A stretch of DNA of 64,000 bases from an uncultured Coriobacteriales bacterium (GTDB taxonomy: Bacteria > Actinomycetota > Coriobacteriia > Coriobacteriales > UMGS124). The position numbers and the translations under genes are program-made. The notes beneath the pieces were generated by a model. The model had not been told where the DNA came from. It did no database searches and worked only from the letters and a program-made list of their open reading frames with translations. The stretch is taken from contig CAKUFZ010000009.1 of NCBI GenBank assembly GCA_934654475.1, positions 1 to 64,000 on the forward strand, written 5' to 3'. This document shows positions 33,010-41,000 of the stretch, piece after piece; the stretch's first letter is position 1, and each line of letters starts with the position of its first letter.

Positions 33010-34569
33010 ATGGACACCACCACCAGCCGCCGTAACTTCGTGAAGGCAACCGCAGGCGGAGCAGCCGCCCTTGCCGCACTTGCATCGCTTCGCGTCCCCC
33101 AGGCTCAGGCCGCCACGACCGAGACCAAGACCGAGTACTTTGCCGGCAAGGCAAACGCCCGCCAGATCAACGACGACCTGTGGTGGGTCGGCGCCTGCGA
33201 CAAGCGCCTTGCCCTGTTCGAGAACGTCTATCCGCTCGATCACGGCGTGGCTTACAACTCCTACCTGCTGCTTGACGAGCAGACCGTCCTTATCGACACG
33301 GTCGACCGCTCCGTCATCGGCCAGTATTTCGAGAACGTTGAGGCTGTGCTCGACGGTCGCACCCTCGACTACCTCATCGTCGACCACATGGAGCCCGACC
33401 ATGCTTCCGGCGTGGCGCAGGTCCTCACGCGCTATCCCGAGTGCACCCTGGTGACCACGGCGCTTGCTCAGGCCATGATTGGCCAGTTCTTCGAGGGCGT
33501 CGACATCTCCGACCGCGTCATCACCGCAGCTGAGGGCGACACCCTCACGGTGGGCGCGCACACCCTCGCCTTCGTTGAGGCTCCCATGGTGCACTGGCCC
33601 GAGGTCATGGTGACCTTCGACGCCACCACCGGCATCCTCTTCAGCGCCGACGCCTTCGGCTGCTTCGGCGCCCTCGACGGCAACATGTACGCCGACCAGG
33701 TCAACTTCAAGGAGAAGTGGCTTGACGAGGCTCGCCGTTACTATTGCAACATCGTGGGCAAGTACGGCCCTCAGGTCCAGGACGTGCTGGCCAAGGCCTC
33801 CACGCTCGACATCTCCATGCTGTGCTCCACGCACGGCCCCATCTGGCGTGAGGACCTGGGCTGGATCATCGACAAGTACGACAAGTGGTCGAGCTACACG
33901 CCCGAGGACGAGGCCGTCGTCGTCTTCTACGGCTCCATCTACGGTGGCACGGAGAACGCGGCGAACATTCTCGCCTCGCAGCTCTCCCAGGCCGGCGTCA
34001 ACGACGTCAAGGTCTACGACGTGTCCAAGACCCACGGCAGCTACCTCATCGGCGAGGCCTTCCGTGCGAGCCACCTGGTCTTTTGCAGCGCCACGTACAA
34101 CATGGGCATCTTCACGCCCATGAAGAACTTCCTCAACGACCTCGTGGCCCACAACATGCAGAACCGCAAGGTCTCCTTCGTTGAGAACGGCACCTGGAGC
34201 CCGGCATCCGGCCAGCTCATGCAGGACATCGTGGCCACCATGCCCGACATGGTGCAGGTGGGCGACCTCGTCACCATCCGCTCCACGCCCAACGCCGCCA
34301 ACGTCGAGGAGCTCACCGAGCTTGCCGGCGCCATCGCAGCCTCCCTGTCGGGCGACGAGTCTGTTGGCACCGCCGTTGCTACGTCCGACAACGCCGAGCC
34401 TGCAGCCGGCACCGTCGAAGCTGCCGAGAAGGCTTCCGACGTGGTGACCACCTGGAAGTGCACCGTGTGCGGCTACATCTACGAGTGTGAGGGCGAGGAG
34501 CTCCCCGCCGACTTCGTCTGCCCCCTGTGCGGTAAGGACGCCACCTTCTTCGAGCTCGTTGAGGAGTAG
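33010..34569 (+). CDS. Tat-exported flavodiiron protein with C-terminal rubredoxin
   Basis: 519 aa. Residues 5-35 are a twin-arginine signal (TSRRNFVKATAGGAAA, then AQAA). The metallo-beta-lactamase diiron domain (about 45-290) keeps HMEPDH and STHGPIWR ligands. A flavodoxin domain (about 300-445) has the FMN loop GSIYGGTENAA. After an Ala-rich linker comes rubredoxin at about 478-519 (CTVCGYIYECEGE..CPLCG). Flavodiiron proteins reduce O2 or NO and are normally cytosolic; a Tat signal suits a cofactor-loaded protein exported folded. The electron donor outside is unknown. ATG 33010 follows GAGAGGAAG. Confidence 0.9.
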   Translation: MDTTTSRRNFVKATAGGAAALAALASLRVPQAQAATTETKTEYFAGKANARQINDDLWWVGACDKRLALFENVYPLDHGVAYNSYLLLDEQTVLIDTVDRSVIGQYFENVEAVLDGRTLDYLIVDHMEPDHASGVAQVLTRYPECTLVTTALAQAMIGQFFEGVDISDRVITAAEGDTLTVGAHTLAFVEAPMVHWPEVMVTFDATTGILFSADAFGCFGALDGNMYADQVNFKEKWLDEARRYYCNIVGKYGPQVQDVLAKASTLDISMLCSTHGPIWREDLGWIIDKYDKWSSYTPEDEAVVVFYGSIYGGTENAANILASQLSQAGVNDVKVYDVSKTHGSYLIGEAFRASHLVFCSATYNMGIFTPMKNFLNDLVAHNMQNRKVSFVENGTWSPASGQLMQDIVATMPDMVQVGDLVTIRSTPNAANVEELTELAGAIAASLSGDESVGTAVATSDNAEPAAGTVEAAEKASDVVTTWKCTVCGYIYECEGEELPADFVCPLCGKDATFFELVEE

Positions 34570-34609
34570 GTTTCAGGGTTTGAACTGAACGATAAGAGCT
34601 TTTAACTGC

Positions 34610-34650
34610 AAGGCCGACCTCGAGGGCGTCTCGGGGTCGGCCTTTGTTCT
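34610..34650 (+). terminator. Terminator of the rubrerythrin-flavodiiron unit
   Basis: AAGGCCGACC pairs with GGTCGGCCTT and is followed by a T-rich tail. Confidence 0.88.
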
Positions 34651-34787
34651 TGGCTAGGCGATGATTAAGTCCGATCAGCCTTGTCGAACGCGTTTTCTGC
34701 CTGCGATGTTGCAATAGCGAAGTGCCGCACGGCCCACTCGTCTATTGGTTTTCTAAGCGTTCTTTGACTGCATGCGCTTAGCGTGGG

Positions 34788-34831
34788 TTTACAGGTCTGT
34801 CTGGCGATGGATATAATTCTGTACAGAATTA
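34788..34831 (+). promoter_or_regulatory. Promoter and operator of the toxin-antitoxin pair
   Basis: TTTACA (34788-34793) and TATAAT (34812-34817) are 18 bp apart. The perfect 18-bp palindrome TAATTCTGTACAGAATTA (34814-34831) overlaps the -10 box and lies 22 bp before the antitoxin ATG, the usual place for antitoxin autorepression. Confidence 0.75.
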
Positions 34832-34853
34832 CGTACACTGCATCGGAGGAATC

Positions 34854-35144
34854 ATGGACGCCATTTTTTCGAGCACGGCGCTGCGCGATCGCCAGGCAGA
34901 GGTCAAAAAGGCTGCGAGGGAAGGCCTTGTCCGCATCACCGAAAACGGCGCCGGGGCGTTCGTATTTTGCTCTGACGAGGTCTTTCAACAGCAGATAGAC
35001 GATGCTGTGGAGCGTGCGCTGTATTGCGCAAGCGTAGAGGGGTCGATCGCGCGCGGGCGTGCCGCGTTTGCTGCGGGAGACTACGTCGAGGGTACGGACG
35101 CGGCGTTTGCAGAGATTGCTCGACGCAGGGACCGCCGTGGCTAG
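34854..35144 (+). CDS. Phd/YefM-like antitoxin
   Basis: 96 aa. The N-terminal half (ALRDRQAEVKKAAREGLVRITENGAGAFVFCS) matches the Phd/YefM DNA-binding fold, and the C-terminal half is a charged helical tail that would neutralise the toxin. ATG 34854 follows CGGAGG. Its stop overlaps the toxin start by 8 bp. Base composition around the promoter is AT-richer than the surroundings, consistent with acquisition. Confidence 0.75.
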   Translation: MDAIFSSTALRDRQAEVKKAAREGLVRITENGAGAFVFCSDEVFQQQIDDAVERALYCASVEGSIARGRAAFAAGDYVEGTDAAFAEIARRRDRRG

Positions 35145-35403
35145 GGCGCTGTTCACTGGCCCGTTTCTCGATGATGCGGCTGGATTGCCGGATTATGCCC
35201 TGGCTGAGGTGCGTGCTAAATGCGCCATGGCCGAGGAATTCCCCGGTGTTGGGTCGGCTCTGGTCGAGTTGTCGCTACGGCGCTCATATGGAAGCACGTG
35301 CTTGAAGTTGAGCGCCGCCGGCTATGACGTGCTGTATGAGCGGTTAGATGAGCAAGATGCGGTGGTGTTCTTGGGGATTGTCCCTCAGCGCAAGGTGCGA
35401 TGA
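35137..35403 (+). CDS. RelE/ParE-like small toxin candidate
   Basis: 88 aa from GTG 35137, inside the antitoxin reading frame, so translation is coupled. The C-terminal half LRRSYGSTCLKLSAAGYDVLYERL and VVFLGIVPQRKVR has the beta-strand spacing and basic end of RelE/ParE-superfamily toxins; a ribonuclease or gyrase-poison activity cannot be chosen. Size and position after an autoregulated Phd-type antitoxin are the main evidence. Confidence 0.65.
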   Translation: MARALFTGPFLDDAAGLPDYALAEVRAKCAMAEEFPGVGSALVELSLRRSYGSTCLKLSAAGYDVLYERLDEQDAVVFLGIVPQRKVR

Positions 35404-35765
35404 GCGGGATGAGTGTGTGTCCGGCAAGGAATGGTGAGGGTTGTCTGGTGCACTGCATGTATGTGGTCAAATGTGCTGACGGCACCCTCTATACCGGCTA
35501 CTCGCCCGACGTGGAGGCGCGCGTGGCGGCGCACAACGCCGGCAAGGGGGCCAAATACACCAAGACGCGCCGCCCCGTCGAGCTTGTGGCGAGCGCTGCA
35601 TTCGAGACAAAACACGAGGCCATGAGCGCCGAATGGCACTTCAAGCAACTGAGCCGCGCGAAAAAGGATGAGCTGCTTGCCCGCATTTCAGCAGGTGAGC
35701 CTTTTGAGGACGTACTCGGCTCTGCATTTGACCTGAGGTTGGAACGGCCCCAGCAACCGGCATAA
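35400..35765 (+). CDS. GIY-YIG nuclease family protein (UPF0213-like)
   Basis: 121 aa from ATG 35400, which overlaps the toxin stop (ATGA); ATG 35457 would give a 102-aa core protein and is an alternative. The core MYVVKCADGTLYTGYSPD, then RVAAHNAGKGAKYTKTRRPVEL, is the single-domain GIY-YIG fold of the YhbQ type, with Tyr, Arg and Glu positions kept. Family members are proposed DNA repair or processing nucleases. The coupling to a toxin-antitoxin pair is unusual. Confidence 0.85.
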   Translation: MSGMSVCPARNGEGCLVHCMYVVKCADGTLYTGYSPDVEARVAAHNAGKGAKYTKTRRPVELVASAAFETKHEAMSAEWHFKQLSRAKKDELLARISAGEPFEDVLGSAFDLRLERPQQPA

Positions 35766-35777
35766 CATGCTGCTTCT

Positions 35778-35857
35778 GCGAGCTACGGGTTGAGAATTTG
35801 AACGTTTTTCCAGCCGTTCGGGCCTCAAACCGTTCTCATTTGCAACCTGTGGCTCGC
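35778..35857. repeat. 80-bp imperfect inverted repeat between convergent genes
   Basis: A 27-bp left arm (35778-35804, from GCGAGCTACGGGTTG) and right arm (35831-35857, to CAACCTGTGGCTCGC) pair with a few mismatches around a 26-base loop. It may serve as a two-way terminator for the GIY-YIG gene and trmL, though there is only a T-run in the loop. Confidence 0.6.
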
Positions 35858-35902
35858 GTTTCGCGTGTTGCATGATACGGGTGGATGGTTGCGGAGGGCT
35901 GC

Positions 35903-36505
35903 TTACTCCATCCCCGGGTAGTCGGTCTGCCTGAGGGCCTCGTAGAGCACGATGGCCACCGAGTTTGAGAGGTTGAGCGAGGAGATGCCTGCAAATCCCG
36001 TGCGCACGAAGTTTCCGCAGATGTCGGGTCGTGTCTGAGCGGCAGGGGCGTCTTGTCCGGCCAGCTCCTCGTGATGGGCATGCCAGGCAGGGCCGTCGTC
36101 GAGCGCCATGGCGTCGGGCAGCATCGGGATGCGCTCGCAGCACTGAGGCAGGCCGGCGAGAATCTCCTGGTCGATGCCCGTGCTTTCGCGGCCGAACACC
36201 AGATAGTCGCCGTCGCGATACGTCGCCTGCGTGTACACGCGGCTCGCGCGCTTAGTAAGCAGGTGAAGTCGTTCGGGATGCGCTTCGAGCTCGGGGTTGC
36301 GAGCGACGAAATCATCCCAGCCCTCATATTCGCATACGTCGAGGTTGTGCCAGTAGTTCATGCCGGCGCGCTTGAGGGCGGCGTCGGTGAGGTTGAAGCC
36401 GTAGGGCTTGATGAGGTGCAGCCGCGCTCCCGTCACCACGCAGGTCCGCCCGATGTTGCCGGTGTTCGAGGGAATCTCGGGCTGAAAAAGCACGACGTTG
36501 AGCAT
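35903..36505 (-). CDS. trmL: tRNA (cytidine/uridine-34 2'-O) methyltransferase
   Basis: 200 aa from ATG 36503-36505. The start MLNVVLFQPEIPSNTGNIGRTC, the middle YLVFGRESTGID and the end SSLNLSNSVAIVLYEALRQ are the three motifs of the SPOUT methyltransferase TrmL, which modifies the wobble base of some leucine tRNAs. A segment of about 25 residues before the last motif (AWHAHHEELAGQDAPAAQ) is longer than in typical members. It starts 19 bp after the TraX-like gene and is likely co-transcribed. Confidence 0.9.
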   Translation of the reverse strand: MLNVVLFQPEIPSNTGNIGRTCVVTGARLHLIKPYGFNLTDAALKRAGMNYWHNLDVCEYEGWDDFVARNPELEAHPERLHLLTKRASRVYTQATYRDGDYLVFGRESTGIDQEILAGLPQCCERIPMLPDAMALDDGPAWHAHHEELAGQDAPAAQTRPDICGNFVRTGFAGISSLNLSNSVAIVLYEALRQTDYPGME

Positions 36506-36524
36506 GGTGTCCTTTCGGTTGCGT

Positions 36525-37307
36525 CTACAGGAACAGCTTTGCAAACAGCGGCCAGGTGAAAGTGCCGGCGATGATGGCGATGATGAGCAAATGGCCAGGG
36601 TAGAACGTGTAAGAGATCCACTTGTTCATATGGCCCTTCTTGCCATTGTAGAGAAGGCAGGCGAGCGCGATGCCGACGATGCACCACATCTGAATCTGGC
36701 TTCCGTGCAGTATGGTGACGAGCGACGCCAGCACAAACTGCGCTATGCGCGACTCCTTGCCCAGGTACATGGCCCCTGCGAGCAAGATGCCATACCCCTC
36801 GTAGCTGGGATGAATGAGGTTCTGGCAGGCCCAATAGCAGCCGGCCAAGACGACAATCGCCACAATTTTGCCGGCCCACCAGGGCAGGCGCAGGCGCTTT
36901 TGGCTTGCTTCTCCCGCCCACATGGGAAGGAGCGCCACAAACAGCGTTACCATGATATTGAGGTGGTCGGTCCAGCTGGCGTCGTCTGAGTGCAGCGCCA
37001 GGTCATAGGGAATCTCGCTTACCAGGGCAAACAGGAACAGGCGCAGCGCGTATTTGGGAAAGCTGCGCGTGTGCTGCGACCCTTCTACCAGCTCGAAGCA
37101 AAAGATGGGAAACGTGATGCGCCCAACAACGCGCATCCAGTAATACACCTGATATACAGTGGATGACACGACAGTGGGATCGACCAGCGAGGCACGGTAG
37201 TAGTTGTACACGAACACGGCTGAGATGTGATCGACCACCATGCACACAATGGCGATCCACTTGAGCGCCGACCCTGAGAGAACCTGCCAGGGATAATGCT
37301 TCGTCAT
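36525..37307 (-). CDS. TraX-family multi-pass membrane protein
   Basis: 260 aa from ATG 37305-37307 with about eight hydrophobic segments. GSALKWIAIVCMVVDHISAVF, then GRITFPIFCFELVEGSQHTRS and LFALVSEIPYDLAL, is the TraX family signature; TraX acetylates F-pilin, and chromosomal homologues are membrane acyltransferase-like proteins of unknown target. No conjugation gene is near, so pilin modification is not implied. No clear ribosome binding site precedes the start. Confidence 0.85.
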   Translation of the reverse strand: MTKHYPWQVLSGSALKWIAIVCMVVDHISAVFVYNYYRASLVDPTVVSSTVYQVYYWMRVVGRITFPIFCFELVEGSQHTRSFPKYALRLFLFALVSEIPYDLALHSDDASWTDHLNIMVTLFVALLPMWAGEASQKRLRLPWWAGKIVAIVVLAGCYWACQNLIHPSYEGYGILLAGAMYLGKESRIAQFVLASLVTILHGSQIQMWCIVGIALACLLYNGKKGHMNKWISYTFYPGHLLIIAIIAGTFTWPLFAKLFL

Positions 37308-37483
37308 TGTCGCGCTATCTGCCTGCAACCTGCCATTATCGCAACGTTGTGCGACCTGCGCGCAACCTTCGTCACTCTGTCCCATACCCCGAGCCAATCT
37401 ACGCCGAGCCTTCGTTTAATAAACCCCGCAGTATAGCGCTCATGTATGATTGTGCATGGACGGGAGCCCAGTCGCGGGCGATG

Positions 37484-37503
37484 CCTCCTAAAACGGCAGG
37501 AGG
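37484..37503 (+). promoter_or_regulatory. Hairpin masking the Shine-Dalgarno site of the small peptide gene
   Basis: CCTCCT (37484-37489) is perfectly complementary to AGGAGG (37498-37503) with an 8-base loop, so the ribosome binding site 8 bp before ATG 37512 is locked in a stem in the mRNA. This is a common feature of type I toxin messages. Confidence 0.7.
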
Positions 37504-37511
37504 TGGTTGCC

Positions 37512-37664
37512 ATGTTTTTCGCTGGTCTGCTCGACCTCATCCGGTCGCTCGTTGACTTGATGAGGGTAATCATCGAAACGCACGAGTCGCGTAGACGGGA
37601 TATGTACCATCCCCGCCACCTCGCTCCTCGGCGCGGCGGGACGACGCAAAAGAAAAGCCGCTAG
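37512..37664 (+). CDS. 50-aa hydrophobic peptide, candidate type I toxin
   Basis: The first 24 residues form one amphipathic/hydrophobic helix (MFFAGLLDLIRSLVDLMRVI), followed by a basic tail (ESRRRD, RRGGTTQKKSR). The AGGAGG site is ideal but masked by a hairpin. The stop codon lies inside the terminator stem. Size, helix-plus-basic tail, masked site and immediate terminator all resemble membrane-acting type I toxins; no family is recognised. A possible -10 TATGAT lies near 37444. An antisense RNA was looked for but cannot be shown by eye. Confidence 0.55.
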   Translation: MFFAGLLDLIRSLVDLMRVIIETHESRRRDMYHPRHLAPRRGGTTQKKSR

Positions 37665-37690
37665 TAAGGGCTGCAACCCCTAGCGGCTTT
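37654..37690. terminator. Strong bidirectional terminator
   Basis: AAAGCCGCTAG pairs perfectly with CTAGCGGCTTT, with an inner GGG/CCC pair. It closes the small peptide gene and could equally terminate an antisense transcript. Confidence 0.85.
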
Positions 37691-37795
37691 ACACAGTAAC
37701 GGCGTCGCCCGCTTTCCTCTACGGGTTTCCGTCCGCCTACAATCATACCCACATCGCGCCCGTCATACCACCCCACCCCTCAAACCCCCATCCGA

Positions 37796-38068
37796 CAGAG
37801 CATGTCCCAGCCCAAGCGGGTATCGCGTGCAGGCTTGGGTTTGGTTCAGGCGCAGTTCCGCAGCGGCCCGGCAGTTTGAAACGCCCCAACGGCCCACTTC
37901 GCGTGAGGGCGTAACCGTCCGAGGTCGTGGGCATGGTTCGGACATGTTTTCCGCCAGAGCATGTCCCAGCCCAAGCGGGTATCGCGTGCAGGCTTGGGTT
38001 TGGTTCAGGCGCAGTTCCGCAGCGGCATAGCCGCGAGGACTGTTTGAGCACTGAACCAAACCCAAGCC
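37796..38068. repeat. Direct and inverted intergenic repeats
   Basis: A 72-bp segment occurs at 37796-37867 and 37955-38026 (period 159), each with a CCCAAGC/GCTTGGG hairpin. An 18-bp segment of the second copy (about 37992-38009) is repeated in inverted orientation at 38051-38068, forming a long stem. The 386-bp gap after the peptide terminator is otherwise without genes. It lies at the 3' side of the large activase gene. Confidence 0.8.
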
Positions 38069-38076
38069 GAGTGCCG

Positions 38077-41000
38077 CTACCCCTTCCGCTGGGCCTCCAT
38101 GATCAGCATTTGCAACCTGTTCTCCACGTTGGCAAAGCTCGTATCCGGGTCGTAGTCCAGGGCAAGGATGTTTGCCTGGGGGTACAGCTCCTTCAGATGC
38201 TTCACGATGCCGCGGCCCACCACGTGGTTGGGCAGGCATCCGAAGGGCTGCAGGATGATGAAGTTGTTCACACCGTGTGCCGCATGGTGCATGATCTCGG
38301 CGGGGATGAGCACGCCCTCGCCGGCGTCGAAGGTGTGGTGGATCACCTGGTCGCTGGCGCGCGTCACGTCGCGCAGGCGCGGCGGGCACTCATAGAGGGG
38401 ATGCGCGCAGGCAATGCGGTCGCAGGCGTCGTGCGCCAGGTCGAAGATTTTGTTTGCCACGCGCCACCAGGCCTTTTGCAGCACGGGCTCGTCGAGCTTG
38501 TACTCGCGCACCTGGGCGTCCATGTAGAAGTAGGTCTTCTGGATGACGTCGCTCATCTTGGCCTCGACGATTTCCATGCCGTTGCGCTCCAGGTAGAGCT
38601 CGATGTCGCGGTTGGCGCCGGGGTGGAAGTTGAGCAGGTACTCGCCCACGATGAGCACGCGCGGGCGGGGACGCGAGCGGTCGTAGGGCACCTTGTTCAT
38701 CTCGGCGATTGCGCGCTTGAAGCCTCGCTCGCAGCCCGGCACGCCGCCTGAGCGCATGCCGTCGATGATGTAGTCCATACCGCGCTCGAACGCTGCGTCG
38801 GCGGTGCCCGCTGCCAGCTCGTAGGGGCGGATCTTGCGCAGCAGCTCCTCGAGGGCGTCGATCATGGGGAGCATGGTCACGATGCGCACCGAGCCGCCCA
38901 GGCCGAAGGTGTAGCCGGGCTGGATGTTGTGCGAGTCCTCGTCGTCGTTGCTCACGATGGGGATGTAGTCGTAGCCTGCGTCGTCAAGTGCCCGGCGCAG
39001 GAGCGCCACGTAGTGCGTGAGGCGGCAGTCGCCCACGTACTTGGCCATGGCGATGGCAATCTTGTGTGTGTCGTACTTGCCCGATTCCACTGCCGCCAAC
39101 GCCTCGCCGATCACGATCTGCGCCGGGAAGCAGATGTCGTTGTGCACGTATTTCTTGCCCAGGCGGATGGCCTCCTCGCGGCCCACCTCCAGGGGCGCCG
39201 CCTTGAACTTGGTGCCCGCCATGGCGGCTGCCATGATGCGCGAGAACGCGTGCGAGGTGTTGGGTACGAGGATGGTCTTGTCGGAGTCTTCGCGCGTGAA
39301 CTTGCGCGGATAGGGATCGCCCAGTTCATGTACTTCAAGCGGGATGCCGGCGGCGCGGCGCATGGCCGTGGTCTGAATGAACGACTGCACGCGGATGCGC
39401 AGGGGTCCCGACACATCTGACTCGTCGAGCTTCACCACGAGCGGCACCTTGCCAGAAATCTCGTGCATGAGCCTGCAAATCTCGTCAGTGAGGTAGGCGT
39501 CGTGACCGCAGCCGAAGCTTACGAGCTGCACGTACTCCAGGTTCTCATCGCGCGCCGCGATTGTGGCGCAGGAGAGCATGCGCGCGTGGTAGTTGTTCAC
39601 GATGTCAATGATGGAGTGCGACAGGTCCACTTCGTCCATGCCCGGCACCGCGTCGGCGCACACCACGGGGATTCCCTCGTGGCTGAAGAGCTCGGGCAGG
39701 CCGTGGTGGACGAGCGGGTCGTTGTGATAAGGGCGTGCGGCGAGCACCACGGCGTAGGTGCCGGCCTTCTTTGCCTGTTCGATCACCACGGCGCCGCGTG
39801 CCTGCAGGGCTGCCGAGAAGCTTTTCTGTGCGGCGTCGCCCTGGGCCATGGCGGCCAGGCAGGCTGCCTCGTCGATGCCCCAGGTCTGGGCCATGTACGC
39901 GCAGAGTTGGCGCTTGCGGTCGGCCTCGGTGTGCCAGTGGAACAGCGGGTTCTCGTAGCGCGTGCCGCGCTCCTGGGGATTGTCGGAGTTGCGCACCACC
40001 ATGGGGTAGCCCTTCACCACCGCGCACATGCTCTCGCTTGTGGCATGGGGGTTCTGGGGTTCGACCGTGGTGATCGTGGGCATGAAGATGAAGTCGACGC
40101 CGGCGGCCTCGAGCTTGCGGATGTGGCCGTGCACGAGCTTGGCGGGGAAGCACACGGTGTCGGAGGTGACGGCGGGCAGGCCCTCCTCGTACATGCGGCG
40201 TGTGGAGGTGCCGCTCACGCGGACCTCAAACCCCAGCGCCCGCCAGAACGTCTTCCAGAAAGGCAGCGTGTCCCAGTAGCTGAGCACAAGCGGAATGCCC
40301 ACGACCTTGCCCTGGCCCTCGCGCAAAGGTTTGACCTCGTAGTCGCGGCAGAGAAGCTTCAGGCGCTCGTCGAAGAGGTTGGGGGCGTCCTTGCGTTTGA
40401 CGCTGGCCGCCGTGCCGTCGAGGTCGGCTCCGCGCGAGCAGCGGTTGCCGGTGACCCAGGAGGTGCCGTTGGAGAACTCTACGACCGTGCGCGCGCAGTG
40501 GTTGGCGCAGTGGGGGCACACGTTGTTCGCCGTGCGGGTGTACCAGGGAGAAGTCGCGCGCGGAGCGGCGCCGGTCGGTATCGTGCCGTCGTCGAGGGCG
40601 TCGATGCCGACGAAGCCGGTCTTCCACTCGCCGCTGATGGCGCCGTCGTGGCCCACCTGGCGCTCAACGTGGTCGCGGGTGAGCAGGGCGGCGCCGAGCG
40701 CGCCCATGAGCTCGGGGTAGGGGGCGCGGGTGACCTCGCGGTCCACGTACTTCTCAAAGCTGCGCAGCACGGCGTCGTTGCGGAACGTGCCACCCTGCAC
40801 CACGATGTGCTCGCCGAGCTTGTCCATGTTGGACATGCGGATGACCTTGGTGAAGACGTTCTCCACGATGGAGCGGCACAGGCCTGCCATGATGTCGTCG
40901 GCGGTCTTGCCCGCCTGCTGTTCGCTGACGATGGAGCTGTTCATGAAGACGGTGCAGCGCGAGCCCAGGTTTGCCGGGCTCTTGGAGGCGAAGGCATGGG

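Noticed and set aside
36525..37307. Conjugative element implied by a TraX-like gene
   Set aside because: No relaxase, type IV secretion, integrase or attachment repeat nearby; chromosomal TraX homologues are common.
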